Notes: a model not told the origin generated them from the letters alone. 64,000 bases of DNA from CAZLCC01 sp964558365 (GCA_964558365.1 CAZLCC010000010.1:62001-126000); one strand, 5' to 3'. Shown: positions 1 to 8,305, counted from the first letter of the stretch. Made by a program: numbers and translations.

Positions 1-1
1 C

Positions 2-274
2 GCACCGAGTAAGCGTCTAAGAGAGCTTGAAAGAAGCAACGACGGGTTTTATCTTGCTGAGGTTGATCTTGAGCTTCGTGGACCGGGAGAGATTTATGGC
101 AAGGCGCAGCATGGGCAGCTAAATCTAAAAATAGCAACGTTAGCTGATACGAAGCTACTTGCTAGCGCAAAAGAGACGGCCGAGCAATTTATTAAAAAGA
201 AGTATGATCTGCTACAATACAAGAGATTAAAAACGCAAGTGGAACAATACCAGCGCATTACAACGCTAAACTAA
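2..274 (+). CDS. recG: ATP-dependent DNA helicase RecG, C-terminal end (partial)
   Basis: The window opens inside this gene, and only about 90 C-terminal residues are present. The segment LELRGPGEIYGKAQHGQ matches the conserved RecG C-terminal signature (LRGPGE followed by G-x-x-Q-x-G) after the helicase domain. RecG remodels stalled replication forks and Holliday junctions. The reading frame is open from the window edge to TAA. The next gene starts 6 bases downstream on the same strand, so co-transcription is likely. The identification rests on this short tail, but the motif is characteristic. Confidence 0.85.
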   Translation, partial: APSKRLRELERSNDGFYLAEVDLELRGPGEIYGKAQHGQLNLKIATLADTKLLASAKETAEQFIKKKYDLLQYKRLKTQVEQYQRITTLN

Positions 275-280
275 ACAAAT

Positions 281-1090
281 ATGTATTCTGGAACAACAAT
301 TCATCACGGGTCAGGTCGCCTTATGGGCGTTCATCAGCGTATTGATAGAGTTGCCCGACGACAACTGCGCCCATTATTACCTGAGCACGTCTATTTCCCA
401 AAAGCAAAGCAAATTTTACGTTTTGAAGGCGTCAATGGCCCAGACGCAATTAAAAGAAAAAGCCCAGCGCGCGATGAGCCATGGCACTATCTCGATCCCT
501 CTGACGCAAACGATACGCTACTTTATGAAATGATTCAAGATCATCAAAAGAATCTCACGCAAGCATTGAAAGACGGTAACGAAGAAAGAGCAGCGTTCGA
601 GGCTGCCTGGATGGCGCATGCTATTGTTGATGGTCTGACGCCAGCACACCACTATCCTTTAGAAGGAAAGCTAACTGAGCTTCGTGGTGAAGGAATCGAA
701 ACTCGCACGAGCTATAAAGAGAAGATTTTAATGCCAGGCATGTCAAAGCGACAAAGGTTAAAAAATAACTGGGAATTTTGGGGCGCTAAAGGAGTCATGA
801 CGACACATGTTCTTTTTGAGCTTGGCGTCGCCACCACAACCGTTCGCATGAAATCGATTAACAGTGTTCCCTTAAAACGAGACTTGGCACAGTTGCAAGA
901 AGAAGGATTTATGGCGATGTTGCAAGATTCTGTGCAGCATATTTACGAGCTTAATATGTACGAAACGTTTCAAAAGAAAGGTTGGACGCCAAAGCTAGCA
1001 CGCCAAACACGCGAGATACTTATTCCTCGTATTACTAAGATGGTTGTCTTAGCGTGGTATGAGTGCGCTCGAAAGGCATATCACTCATGA
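281..1090 (+). CDS. Zinc-dependent phospholipase C / S1-P1-like fold protein (putative)
   Basis: This 269-residue protein has no signal peptide. It carries a His/Asp pattern typical of the zinc phospholipase C / S1-P1 nuclease fold: an early HQRID (His18, Asp22), PWHYLDP near residue 70, DHQ near 88, and HAIVDGLTPAHH at 113-124. The last motif reproduces the family spacing His-x3-Asp-x5-His. From this I infer a metal-binding hydrolase of unknown substrate. It lies between recG and rsmD and overlaps rsmD by an ATGA junction. The fold assignment is inference from motif spacing only. Confidence 0.5.
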   Translation: MYSGTTIHHGSGRLMGVHQRIDRVARRQLRPLLPEHVYFPKAKQILRFEGVNGPDAIKRKSPARDEPWHYLDPSDANDTLLYEMIQDHQKNLTQALKDGNEERAAFEAAWMAHAIVDGLTPAHHYPLEGKLTELRGEGIETRTSYKEKILMPGMSKRQRLKNNWEFWGAKGVMTTHVLFELGVATTTVRMKSINSVPLKRDLAQLQEEGFMAMLQDSVQHIYELNMYETFQKKGWTPKLARQTREILIPRITKMVVLAWYECARKAYHS

Positions 1091-1647
1091 ATGCTCGCAT
1101 TATTGCAGGAAAATATGGTGGCAGGACTATTAAAACACCACAAAAAATAACAACGCACCCAATGGCAGAGCGTGTGCGCGGGTCACTGTTTAACATCATA
1201 AATAATGAACTTGAAGGTGCGATGGTGCTCGATGCGTTTGCAGGGTCTGGCGCACTAGGCTTAGAGGCCTTAAGCCGGGGTGCCAAGCAAGCTTTGTTTA
1301 TTGAAAAAGATCGAATTGCCCAGAAGGTAATTACGGAGAATATTGCTGCGTTAGGTGTTGAAAGCCAAGCAAAAGCTATAAAAGCACGAGTTGGCGCGTG
1401 GGATTCAACCGCGCCAGAAGAGAGCCAGTTTGATATTATTTTTGCTGACCCGCCATATCATGATGTGCAGTTTTCCACAGTAGAAAAATTATTTAAGCGT
1501 TTAAAACCAAATGGGCTTATGGTATTATCACATCCAGATAGGGAGTGTGTGCCATCCATCAATGGAGTTGTTGTGGTGGACAATCGTAGTTATGGAGACG
1601 CGGTACTCACTCTCTATCGCCAAGAAAAGAGAGAAAAGTCTGCCTAA
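1087..1647 (+). CDS. rsmD: 16S rRNA (guanine(966)-N2)-methyltransferase RsmD
   Basis: A 186-residue SAM-dependent methyltransferase that modifies G966 of 16S rRNA in the 30S subunit. The sequence shows the RsmD N-terminus (MNARIIAGKYGGRTIKTP), the SAM-binding VLDAFAGSGALGLEALSRG, and the catalytic motif IFADPPYHD. I chose the ATG at 1087 because it overlaps the preceding TGA (ATGA) and gives the family's usual N-terminus. A longer reading frame starts at 1063 inside the upstream gene. The stop codon sits in the loop of a Rho-independent terminator. Confidence 0.93.
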   Translation: MNARIIAGKYGGRTIKTPQKITTHPMAERVRGSLFNIINNELEGAMVLDAFAGSGALGLEALSRGAKQALFIEKDRIAQKVITENIAALGVESQAKAIKARVGAWDSTAPEESQFDIIFADPPYHDVQFSTVEKLFKRLKPNGLMVLSHPDRECVPSINGVVVVDNRSYGDAVLTLYRQEKREKSA

Positions 1648-1661
1648 ACTGGCAGTTTTTT
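1640..1661 (+). terminator. Rho-independent terminator of recG-rsmD unit
   Basis: CTGCC (1640-1644) pairs with GGCAG (1651-1655) and is followed by six T residues. The rsmD stop codon lies in the hairpin loop. Confidence 0.8.
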
Positions 1662-1663
1662 GT

Positions 1664-1669
1664 TATAAT
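1664..1669 (+). promoter_or_regulatory. -10 box of tRNA-Leu(TAG)
   Basis: TATAAT directly follows the rsmD terminator. Predicted transcription starts near 1676, so the precursor would carry the partial tRNA-like copy at 1682-1730 in its 5' leader. Confidence 0.5.
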
Positions 1670-1681
1670 ACTTTTTGTTGC

Positions 1682-1730
1682 GCGGATGTGGTGGCTGCGT
1701 GAAACGTAAGTTTTCTGTAGACACGCTAGT
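1682..1730 (+). repeat. Partial duplicate of the tRNA-Leu 5' half
   Basis: Two blocks here are identical to tRNA-Leu(TAG). GCGGATGTGGTGG (1682-1694) equals 1754-1766, and GTAGACACGCTAGT (1717-1730) equals 1772-1785. They are separated by 22 bases here but by 5 in the tRNA. The T arm and the 3' acceptor strand are absent, so it cannot be a functional tRNA. It may be a duplication scar or an integration remnant. Confidence 0.7.
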
Positions 1731-1753
1731 GCGTGGATAGCAAAACAAATCAT

Positions 1754-1838
1754 GCGGATGTGGTGGAATTGGTAGACACGCTAGTCTTAGGAACTAGTGC
1801 CGTAAGGCGTGAAGGTTCAAGTCCTTTCATCCGCACCA
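1754..1838 (+). tRNA. tRNA-Leu (TAG)
   Basis: The 85-nt gene includes an encoded CCA. The acceptor stem GCGGATG pairs with the 3' strand CATCCGC. The anticodon stem CTAGT/ACTAG encloses the loop CTTAGGA, giving anticodon TAG. A variable arm is present, as expected for class II tRNA-Leu. Confidence 0.95.
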
Positions 1839-1918
1839 TACCAGAATAAGATATAGAATTCAGGTGCAACACACTTGTTTTTTTATGTATGATTTTGCGG
1901 GATGTATATAGTAATTTG

Positions 1919-2188
1919 CTATATATTTGCAATAAATATCTGCACAGGAATATTTACAAAGAATGATACCCAAACCATATTATCCATATTCTCTACAATC
2001 TCACCAGTAAAGAGACCCCATAGACCCATTAGTACAGCAGTTATGGTCCACATGCTAAAAAACCAATATGCAAGCGTAGGGATTAGCCCACTGAAATGAC
2101 TGAGCCAGAGTGCTAACAGTCCAGGAATAGCAGCAAACATCATACACCCTAGAAGTATTAAAATCTTTTTTATTATATCTCTTCCCAT
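1919..2188 (-). CDS. Small hypothetical membrane protein
   Basis: An 89-residue protein with three predicted hydrophobic helices (roughly residues 5-30, 33-57 and 70-89) and almost no soluble part. I chose the ATG at 2188 because an AAAGG Shine-Dalgarno lies 7-8 bases upstream. An in-frame start at 2293 would run through the structured leader and its terminator hairpin. I recognise no family. The gene lies directly behind a folded leader RNA (2222-2340) ending in a terminator hairpin, so regulation by attenuation is likely. A transporter-accessory or ion-homeostasis role is only a guess. Confidence 0.6.
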   Translation of the reverse strand: MGRDIIKKILILLGCMMFAAIPGLLALWLSHFSGLIPTLAYWFFSMWTITAVLMGLWGLFTGEIVENMDNMVWVSFFVNIPVQIFIANI

Positions 2189-2221
2189 TTTGCAACCTTT
2201 CTTTTTAAGAAAATTAAAAAC

Positions 2222-2340
2222 GACACCGCAAGGTGTCTTACTTCCATTCACAAACCGGAATAATCCGTCTTGTTTATGCGGTGCCGTTTTCAACGGATTA
2301 CCGCAAAGGATTTGCGTCCGATTTATGATAAAAGTAAGAC
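2222..2340 (-). ncRNA. Riboswitch-like leader RNA with overlapping terminator
   Basis: Read on the minus strand, an extended -10 (2347-2352) predicts a start at G2340. The transcript begins with GTCTTACTT (2340-2332), which pairs perfectly with AAGTAAGAC (2243-2235) to close a domain of about 105 nt. Inside are a hairpin CGGA/TCCG (2320-2317 with 2297-2294) around GCAAA/TTTGC, and a hairpin ACAA/TTGT with CGGA/TCCG (2273-2250). A terminator GACACC-TTGC-GGTGTC (2237-2222) plus a T-tract follows and shares its first three bases with the closing helix. I do not recognise a known riboswitch class. Confidence 0.6.
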
Positions 2341-2346
2341 TTTCTT

Positions 2347-2373
2347 ATTATATCATTTTCTATCTGGTATAAT
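2347..2373. promoter_or_regulatory. Divergent promoters for leader RNA (-) and typA (+)
   Basis: On the minus strand TGATATAAT (-10 at 2347-2352) precedes the leader RNA. On the plus strand TGGTATAAT (-10 at 2368-2373) precedes typA, with a predicted start near 2380. Both carry the TGn extended -10 motif and lack a convincing -35. Confidence 0.6.
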
Positions 2374-2393
2374 ATAGTTAAAGGAATGCCCTC

Positions 2394-4241
2394 ATGATAG
2401 GGCTTATTTTTATGACAGAAGCAAAAAATATACGAAACATTGCAATTATTGCGCACGTTGACCATGGAAAAACAACCATGGTTGATGGACTTTTGAAGCA
2501 GAGCAATACTTTTCGTGACAATCAGGCAGAAATGAGCCAAGAGCTTATCATGGACAGCGGTGATCAAGAAAGAGAACGCGGTATTACCATTACTGCCAAG
2601 CAGACGACTGTTTATTGGGATGATATAAAAATTAATATCATTGATACGCCAGGTCATGCGGATTTTAGTGGCGAAGTAGAGCGAACCCTAAATATGGCAG
2701 ACGGCGTACTCTTAATTGTTGATGCGCAGGAAGGCCCAATGCCACAAACAAAGTTTGTTTTGAGTAAAGCACTTGAACTGGGCTTAAAGCCAGTGGTGGT
2801 TATAAACAAAATAGATAAGCCTTCGCAGCGAGTTTCTGAGGTTAAAGACGAAATTGATGATCTTTTTCTTGAGCTAGCCATAAACGAAGATCAGCTACAC
2901 TATCCGATATATTATGCGATTGGTCGTGAAGGAAAAGCCTGGAAAGACCTCCCAAGTGACTTAAGCGAAAAAGCAGATTTAACACCTATCTTTGAAGCAA
3001 TTAAAAATGAGATTCCTGCTCCATCTGCAGAAGTCGATAAGCCATTCCAGCTACTTGTGACATCACTGCAATACGATAGTTTTCTTGGCAAATATGCCAT
3101 TGGCCGCATTACTCGTGGTAGTGCAAAAAAGAATATGCCAGTGGTGCTAATCAAAACAGATGGTAGCAAGATTTCGGCAAAGATTGAAAAAGTATTTGTA
3201 AACCGAGGGCTAAATCGTGAAGAAGTCGAAACAGCGAGTGCAGGCGATATTGTGTCGCTAACTGGAATTTCGCAAGCGCATATTGGTGAAACAATTGCCG
3301 ATGCAGAAAATCCAGAAGCACTGCCTGTGCTTGAGGTTGAAGCGCCAACACTTAGTATGTATCTTGGCCCAAACACAAGCCCGCTTAAAGGCAAAGAAGG
3401 TGAATTCACCACAAGTCGTCAAATTGGCGATAGGTTAAAAAAAGAACTCGAAACAAACGTTTCTCTTAGAATAAAAGAAGAAGGAATCGGCTTTATTGTT
3501 TCTGGTCGCGGTGAACTTCACTTAAGTGTTTTAATTGAAACACTTCGTCGCGAAGGCTATGAGTTTGAAGTTGGTCGCCCGCAAGTGGTGACAATTGAAA
3601 AAGATGGCAAAACACAAGAGCCAGTTGAAGAGCTGATGATTGAAGTTGAGTCAGAATTTGTTGGCACCATTAGTCAAGAATTGGGACAGCGCCGTGCAGA
3701 GCTTAAAAAACAAGAACAAACAAGCAGCGGCGCAACGCGCAGCACATACATTATTCCTACACGTGCTTTAATTGGGCTTCGTAATCTTCTTTTAACAGCC
3801 ACAAAAGGCACGGTTATTATGCATAGCTTGCCGCATGGCTATCAGCCAATGGGCGCTAAGATGCAGCAAACTCGCAATGGTGCGCTTGTGGCAACCGAAC
3901 CGGGTGTTACAACGCCATATGCACTGCAGGCCAGCGAAGCTCGTGGCATTTTGTTTATTGGCCCAGGAGTCACGGTATATCAAGGCATGATTGTCGGTGA
4001 ATATAATCGCAAAGAAGACCTTGATGTAAATGTATGTCGCGCCAAGCAACTTACCAACATCCGCAGTTCTTCAAGTGATGGCGCAGTCCAGCTAACACCA
4101 CACACGCAATTAAGCTTAGAGCAGTCAATTGATTTTATTGAAGACGATGAGCTACTTGAAGTAACACCAAAAAACCTACGTCTTCGAAAGCGCTATTTAG
4201 ATCCAAACGAACGAAAACGCCACGCAAAAAATAGTGTTTGA
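2394..4241 (+). CDS. typA: GTP-binding protein TypA/BipA
   Basis: A 615-residue translational GTPase of the EF-G superfamily that associates with ribosomes under stress and in late subunit assembly. The G1 motif AHVDHGKT lies near residues 20-30, G3 is [11 protein letters not shown] and G4 is NKID. Domains II, III and V and the BipA-specific C-terminal region are all present, at typical length. Two starts are possible. The ATG at 2394 has AAGGA eight bases upstream and is preferred. The ATG at 2412 gives the more usual N-terminus but has no Shine-Dalgarno. The 5' UTR is only about 14 nt. Confidence 0.95.
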   Translation: MIGLIFMTEAKNIRNIAIIAHVDHGKTTMVDGLLKQSNTFRDNQAEMSQELIMDSGDQERERGITITAKQTTVYWDDIKINIIDTPGHADFSGEVERTLNMADGVLLIVDAQEGPMPQTKFVLSKALELGLKPVVVINKIDKPSQRVSEVKDEIDDLFLELAINEDQLHYPIYYAIGREGKAWKDLPSDLSEKADLTPIFEAIKNEIPAPSAEVDKPFQLLVTSLQYDSFLGKYAIGRITRGSAKKNMPVVLIKTDGSKISAKIEKVFVNRGLNREEVETASAGDIVSLTGISQAHIGETIADAENPEALPVLEVEAPTLSMYLGPNTSPLKGKEGEFTTSRQIGDRLKKELETNVSLRIKEEGIGFIVSGRGELHLSVLIETLRREGYEFEVGRPQVVTIEKDGKTQEPVEELMIEVESEFVGTISQELGQRRAELKKQEQTSSGATRSTYIIPTRALIGLRNLLLTATKGTVIMHSLPHGYQPMGAKMQQTRNGALVATEPGVTTPYALQASEARGILFIGPGVTVYQGMIVGEYNRKEDLDVNVCRAKQLTNIRSSSSDGAVQLTPHTQLSLEQSIDFIEDDELLEVTPKNLRLRKRYLDPNERKRHAKNSV

Positions 4242-4281
4242 GTGCTGCGTAAATTGATTAAATAGCGTAAATATAGTAAGT

Positions 4282-4592
4282 TATGGAGTAATCACAGAGG
4301 GCAACCCTCCCTGCGCTCTTTGTTGATTTATTCTCTCGTGGTTAGCAGAACCGCATTTATACGAGAGAAAGAGATATATTTTTCAGCGCTGGCAGACGGC
4401 CACACTCAAAAATGTGTCTCGAACGGCCCCCAGGAGCCTAGCTTAAGCGCCGAACTACTGTTATTTCCGACTGGGTACCGTGCTCTGGACGATGCGCGGT
4501 AATTGGAAGACAGTGGATACATAAGCTAAATCCTGGGACTCTTACGGCCTGTCGCTTTGCTCTCGTTTTTGAGGGCAGGCGGCAGGCCTTTT
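4282..4592 (+). ncRNA. Long structured RNA of unknown class after typA
   Basis: This 354-base gap between typA and the HNH gene is full of pairing. It has GAGGG/CCCTC (4297-4309) and a 9-bp stem TTCTCTCGT/ACGAGAGAA (4331-4339 with 4361-4369). It also has an extended imperfect hairpin: CCCAGGA (4429) with TCCTGGG (4531), TAGCTTA (4439) with TAAGCTA (4522), ACTGT with ACAGT, TTCC with GGAA, and TACCG with CGGTA. GCGCT (4386-4390) can pair with AGCGC (4446-4450), which would make a pseudoknot. A strong terminator ends it. I find no RNase P, tmRNA or SRP signature. It could be an independent RNA or a typA 3' UTR. Confidence 0.6.
4546..4592 (+). terminator. Strong Rho-independent terminator of the structured RNA
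   Basis: GGCCTGTCGC (4546-4555) pairs with GCGGCAGGCC (4579-4588) with one G-T wobble. An inner stem TGCTCTC/GAGGGCA extends it, and four T residues follow. No T-tract exists on the other strand, so it acts on plus-strand transcripts. Confidence 0.8.
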
Positions 4593-4595
4593 CAC

Positions 4596-5255
4596 TTACT
4601 TTTGGCAGTTGGCAATAATCTGCTTCATCGCATCATGCTCGGCTTGAGTTACCCATAAATGATATTTTGTTTTTACTGAAATCTGTCGTGAAACATATTG
4701 GCAGCGGAACGGCTTATGCGGTGGCAGCCATGTTGCGGCGTCGCCATCGCTTTTTTGCATATTGGCTGGTCCGTCAACAGCTAATAGATTTAAGCCATCG
4801 TTTGCTAGCTCTATTCGTTTTTCCATTGTCAGCTGCTGTGCTCCTTTTTGCCATGCGTCTGAAAGCGCTACCACGTGATCTATTTGCACCTTGCTGCTTG
4901 TGCCTTTTCCGCGTTTAAATGCAATTTCTTTGTTCGTATACGGGTCATGCAATATGCCGCTATCAACTTTGCAATTATCTTCATTAAGAACAATATCTCT
5001 TAAATCTCTTTTTAAAATTCTATTTCGCGTATCGCAGCCTAAAGCCGTATCCCATCCGCCACCAAATTGCTCACGGGTATAATTCGTTTTTGGCGCACGA
5101 CCTTTAATCGGTAGTTTTTCAAGCTCTTTGCCGACTTCAGAGGTTTTAATAATTTCATCTGTCTTTTGCTCCTCAAATTGTGAATAGGCTGCTCCAAAAA
5201 TAACTAACAGAGCTGTAATAAGCGCTAAAGCAAATCGTCTTTTGCGTTCTTTCAT
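4596..5255 (-). CDS. Secreted or membrane-anchored HNH endonuclease (DUF1524/GmrSD C-terminal type)
   Basis: A 219-residue protein with an N-terminal signal anchor (basic KERKRR, then a hydrophobic segment to about residue 25). The nuclease domain follows, with DHVVALSDAW carrying the catalytic His and N-x-x-x-DG-x-N plus KSDGDAATWLPP completing the HNH/DUF1524 signature. Such exported nucleases probably degrade extracellular DNA, which would help a nucleotide auxotroph or a DNA-uptake pathway; that role is inference. The ATG overlaps the rarA stop by 4 bp, so the two genes are translationally coupled. Confidence 0.8.
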   Translation of the reverse strand: MKERKRRFALALITALLVIFGAAYSQFEEQKTDEIIKTSEVGKELEKLPIKGRAPKTNYTREQFGGGWDTALGCDTRNRILKRDLRDIVLNEDNCKVDSGILHDPYTNKEIAFKRGKGTSSKVQIDHVVALSDAWQKGAQQLTMEKRIELANDGLNLLAVDGPANMQKSDGDAATWLPPHKPFRCQYVSRQISVKTKYHLWVTQAEHDAMKQIIANCQK

Positions 5256-6415
5256 TCTTTTATATCGCTAGGTAAAAAGCCTTTACCTTCTTTTGTATCG
5301 GGATATTTTTCATAATCTTTGCCATAGCCTAGGTTTTTCATGAGTTTTGTTGGGGCGTTGCGTAAATGCAGCGGCACTGGGCTTTCGGGATATCGCTTGG
5401 CTAAATCTTGCGCACTGTGCATTAAGTCTGTCACTTGGCGAGATTTCTTAGCTTTTGCTAGGGCTACGGCGCAGTGAAATAAATTATATTGACACTCTGG
5501 CATTCCAATGCGCTCAACTGCGGCGAATGTATCAACCGCTAGACCCAGCGCACCATTGCCAGCTAGCCCAATATCTTCACTGGCAAAAATAACCATGCGC
5601 CGGGCAATGAATTTTGGATCTTCACCCGCTTGTAACATGCGCGCAAGATAATAAAGCGTAGCCTTTTCGTCGCTGCCGCGCATGCTTTTAATGAATGCAG
5701 AAATAACGTTATAGTGCATTTCACCTTTTTTGTCGTAGCCTGGTAGGCGTTTTTGAGCTGCTGTTTTAATAGTTTCTGGTGTTACTTTTTTATCAAGCGA
5801 AAGAGCTAGTTCAAGATTATTTAAAGCAAGGCGCGCATCGCCACCTGAAAGCTCGGCCAAATAATCAATCGCTTTAGGTGTTATTCGCTTCAGCGCTTTC
5901 TCTTCTTTTAAAGCTCGCTTAATAATGGTAGCAATATCTTCTTTACCGTGCGGCTCTAAAACAAGCACGCGACTGCGCGAAAGTAGTGGATTGATAATTT
6001 CAAAACTTGGATTTTCTGTTGTAGCGCCAATAAGGGTAATAAGCCCAGATTCAACATGTGGCAAAAAAGCGTCTTGCTGCGCTTTGTTAAAGCGATGAAT
6101 CTCATCAACAAATAAAATAGTGCGTTGCTGCAAATTCCAATTTGTTTTTGCCCGCTCGATCACCTTTGTAATATCAGCTTTTCCAGAAGTAACTGCACTT
6201 AGTTCTATAAAATCAGCCTCAACTTCATTTGCAATAATGCGTGCTAAAGTGGTTTTACCGCTGCCCGGTGGACCCCATAAAATTAAACTCACCGGCTGTT
6301 TATTCTTTACAATTTGTTGCAAAATTTCATTCTCGCCCAAAAGCTGACGTTGCCCAATAACGTCTTTTAAAGATTTCGGTCGCATGCGTTCTGCAAGGGG
6401 CTCTCTTTGATCCAT
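5252..6415 (-). CDS. rarA: Replication-associated recombination protein RarA (MgsA) AAA+ ATPase
   Basis: A 387-residue clamp-loader-like AAA+ ATPase acting at stalled replication forks. Walker [10 protein letters not shown] is at residues 48-56, Walker B is LFVDEIHRF, and sensor 1 is [10 protein letters not shown]. The C-terminal helical tetramerisation region is shorter than in Escherichia coli (about 447 residues). The -10 TATAAT (6423-6428, read on minus) lies seven bases before the ATG, so the mRNA appears leaderless. It diverges from ddl with interleaved promoters and is coupled to the downstream nuclease gene. Confidence 0.95.
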   Translation of the reverse strand: MDQREPLAERMRPKSLKDVIGQRQLLGENEILQQIVKNKQPVSLILWGPPGSGKTTLARIIANEVEADFIELSAVTSGKADITKVIERAKTNWNLQQRTILFVDEIHRFNKAQQDAFLPHVESGLITLIGATTENPSFEIINPLLSRSRVLVLEPHGKEDIATIIKRALKEEKALKRITPKAIDYLAELSGGDARLALNNLELALSLDKKVTPETIKTAAQKRLPGYDKKGEMHYNVISAFIKSMRGSDEKATLYYLARMLQAGEDPKFIARRMVIFASEDIGLAGNGALGLAVDTFAAVERIGMPECQYNLFHCAVALAKAKKSRQVTDLMHSAQDLAKRYPESPVPLHLRNAPTKLMKNLGYGKDYEKYPDTKEGKGFLPSDIKE

Positions 6416-6422
6416 ACCTTAT

Positions 6423-6440
6423 ATTATAGCGTGTTATACT
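6423..6440. promoter_or_regulatory. Interleaved divergent leaderless promoters of rarA and ddl
   Basis: ATTATA at 6423-6428 reads TATAAT on the minus strand, 7 nt before the rarA ATG. TGTTATACT on the plus strand puts the -10 at 6435-6440, 9 nt before the ddl ATG. The start codons are only 34 bp apart, so simultaneous polymerase binding would be hindered. Confidence 0.65.
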
Positions 6441-6449
6441 GTAGACACT

Positions 6450-7469
6450 ATGCAGCGCATAACCGTCTTGTTGTTATTTGGCGGCGAATCGGCAGAGCAC
6501 GAAGTGTCTATTGCCTCGGCTCGAAATGTGTTTGCAGCTCTTGATGATGAAAAGTTTGATGTAAAGTTGGGTTTTATTGATAAAGCGGGAAAGTGGTGGC
6601 TTTTGCCAGCGCTTGAGCAAGTAGTTTCAACGCATGGACATCCGCAACTTGTGCCAGTTCTTGGCACTGGTCAGCTTACAACATTACCAGAGACGATTAC
6701 GCTGCAGCCAGATGTTGTTTTGCCAATTCTTCACGGCCCGAACGGTGAGGACGGTACAATTCAGGGGCTTGCCAAGCTGCTTCACGTGCCAATTGTAGGT
6801 AATGGGGTTGCCGCCTCGGCAATTTGTATGGATAAGGACTTTACCAAGCAAGTGCTTCAAAAGGCAAACCTCCCAACGGTTGATGGCAAAGTGCTCTATG
6901 CTTTTAATAACCATCCGTCATATGAAGATACGAAAGAAAAGTTAGGAGATGTGTTATTTGTAAAACCGGCTAATCTTGGTTCTTCGGTTGGAGTATATAA
7001 AGTCAAAAATCAAGAAGAATGGGAAGACGCGCTAGCCGGAGCATTTTTACATGACGAAAAAGTGCTTGTTGAGCGCGCGGTAGATGCAAAAGAGCTAGAG
7101 GCTGCTGTTTTGGGCGCCAAAAACAATATTGAGGTGAGTGGTGTAGGTGAAGTCAAGCCAGATGCAGAATTTTATAGCTATGAATCAAAATATGATGCTT
7201 CGAGCCAGTCAAAAATAATTATACCGGCAGAAATAGACGAAGCGACGACGGAAAAAATACGCGACTACGCAAAGCAGGCATTTCAAGCTGTTGGTGGTGC
7301 AGGAATGGCGCGAGTTGATTTCTTTTTAGATGATCAGGGGAAGATTTATATTAACGAAATCAATACAATTCCAGGCTTTACGAATATTAGTATGTACCCC
7401 AAACTTTGGCGCCAAAAGGGGTTGAACTACCCCGACCTTATTGAAAAACTTATTAAAATTGTGTTATAA
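6450..7469 (+). CDS. ddl: D-alanine--D-alanine ligase
   Basis: A 339-residue cytoplasmic ATP-grasp ligase that makes the D-Ala-D-Ala end of peptidoglycan precursors. Seen are the N-terminal GGESAEHEVSIASARNV, the glycine-rich HGPNGEDGTIQG, the ATP-grasp segment VKPANLGSSVGV, and the C-terminal metal and substrate motif NEINTIPGFT. Its length is normal for the family. It has no Shine-Dalgarno. The extended -10 ends 9 bases before ATG, implying a nearly leaderless transcript. Its presence means the cell builds its own peptidoglycan. Confidence 0.96.
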   Translation: MQRITVLLLFGGESAEHEVSIASARNVFAALDDEKFDVKLGFIDKAGKWWLLPALEQVVSTHGHPQLVPVLGTGQLTTLPETITLQPDVVLPILHGPNGEDGTIQGLAKLLHVPIVGNGVAASAICMDKDFTKQVLQKANLPTVDGKVLYAFNNHPSYEDTKEKLGDVLFVKPANLGSSVGVYKVKNQEEWEDALAGAFLHDEKVLVERAVDAKELEAAVLGAKNNIEVSGVGEVKPDAEFYSYESKYDASSQSKIIIPAEIDEATTEKIRDYAKQAFQAVGGAGMARVDFFLDDQGKIYINEINTIPGFTNISMYPKLWRQKGLNYPDLIEKLIKIVL

Positions 7470-7470
7470 T
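7465..7470 (+). promoter_or_regulatory. -10 box of coaE overlapping the ddl stop
   Basis: TGTTATAAT contains the last codons of ddl; TAA at 7467-7469 lies inside the -10. ATG follows after 7 bases, so a leaderless coaE mRNA would start at or next to the start codon. Confidence 0.6.
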
Positions 7471-7477
7471 ATACTTT

Positions 7478-8122
7478 ATGAAAGCACGAAGCAAAGAGCA
7501 AAGCATTGTTGCTCTTACGGGCGGCATTGGCTCGGGCAAAACAACTGCGGCAAAAGCCTTTAAAGATGCGGGTGAAGTATATGTTGTGCATGCCGATGAG
7601 CTCGCTCGCCGCGCAGTTGAGCCGGGCTCGCCCTCGCTTGAAGAAATCGCAAATAGATGGCCATGGGCGGTGAATGATGATGGTGAGATGGATCGTGGAC
7701 TTGTGCGAGCAAAGATTATTCCTGTGGAAGAAGAGCGTGAAGCTTTAGAAGCTATTATTCATCCTGAAATTAAAAGGCTTCTTGAAGAGGAGAAAAAACG
7801 AGCGCTAGGGCGTGCAGCTTATGTTTTATATGAGCATCCATTGCTACTTGAAAAAGGTGAAGATGGTTTTGACCGCATAGTTGTTATTACGAAAGATGAC
7901 CCTGAAGCCCAGCGAGAGCAAGCCGAAAAGCGAGACGGCAAAGACGCTCAGGTGGATAAAATTATGGACTTACAGCTTTCGAATGAAGAAAGAATAAAGA
8001 TGGCACAGCAAATTAATGCGGAAATAATTCGTAACAATGGCTCAATAGCTGCGCTAAGGTTCGCGGTTAAAATGTTCCATATATCTTATATGCGAGCTTT
8101 AGAGGCTGCAAATAAAAAATAA
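7478..8122 (+). CDS. coaE: Dephospho-CoA kinase-like P-loop kinase
   Basis: A 214-residue P-loop kinase that by family would phosphorylate dephospho-CoA as the last step of coenzyme A synthesis. The P-loop TGGIGSGKTT is at residues 14-23, HADELARRAVEPGSP matches the CoaE substrate segment, and IIHPEIKRLL matches the conserved HP motif. The C-terminus is longer and more divergent than usual. ddl ends 8 bases upstream. A separate leaderless promoter overlaps the ddl stop. No other CoA biosynthesis gene is visible, which suggests salvage of dephospho-CoA. Confidence 0.85.
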   Translation: MKARSKEQSIVALTGGIGSGKTTAAKAFKDAGEVYVVHADELARRAVEPGSPSLEEIANRWPWAVNDDGEMDRGLVRAKIIPVEEEREALEAIIHPEIKRLLEEEKKRALGRAAYVLYEHPLLLEKGEDGFDRIVVITKDDPEAQREQAEKRDGKDAQVDKIMDLQLSNEERIKMAQQINAEIIRNNGSIAALRFAVKMFHISYMRALEAANKK

Positions 8123-8145
8123 CCCACTGTAATGTGAGTTACTTT

Positions 8146-8221
8146 TGGTGGCTCCTCTCGGACTCGAACCGAGGACACAAGGCTCTTCAAGCCTCTGCTC
8201 TACCAACTGAGCTAAAGAGCC
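8146..8221 (-). tRNA. tRNA-Phe (GAA)
   Basis: The 76-nt gene is on the minus strand with encoded CCA. The acceptor GGCTCTT pairs with AGGAGCC. The anticodon stem GAGGC/GCCTT encloses TTGAAGA, giving anticodon GAA. The T arm is CTCGG-TTCGAGT-CCGAG. Confidence 0.95.
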
Positions 8222-8305
8222 ACGACGTTTGCTTATATATTCTATACAACTTCGGTAAAATGCTCAAGCGTTAGTTTTAATAAAGCGAAACAAAATTGAT
8301 TTTAA

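Noticed and set aside
342..533. 63-codon ORF inside the PLC-fold gene
   Set aside because: It is an out-of-frame shadow of a well-supported gene.
4320..4502. 60-codon ORF within the structured RNA
   Set aside because: It has no ribosome site, no protein-like composition, and it crosses all the paired blocks.
4282..4592. Assignment of the long RNA to RNase P, tmRNA or SRP RNA
   Set aside because: The conserved RNase P core, the tRNA-like ends and tag ORF of tmRNA, and the SRP tetraloop/internal-loop motif are all absent.
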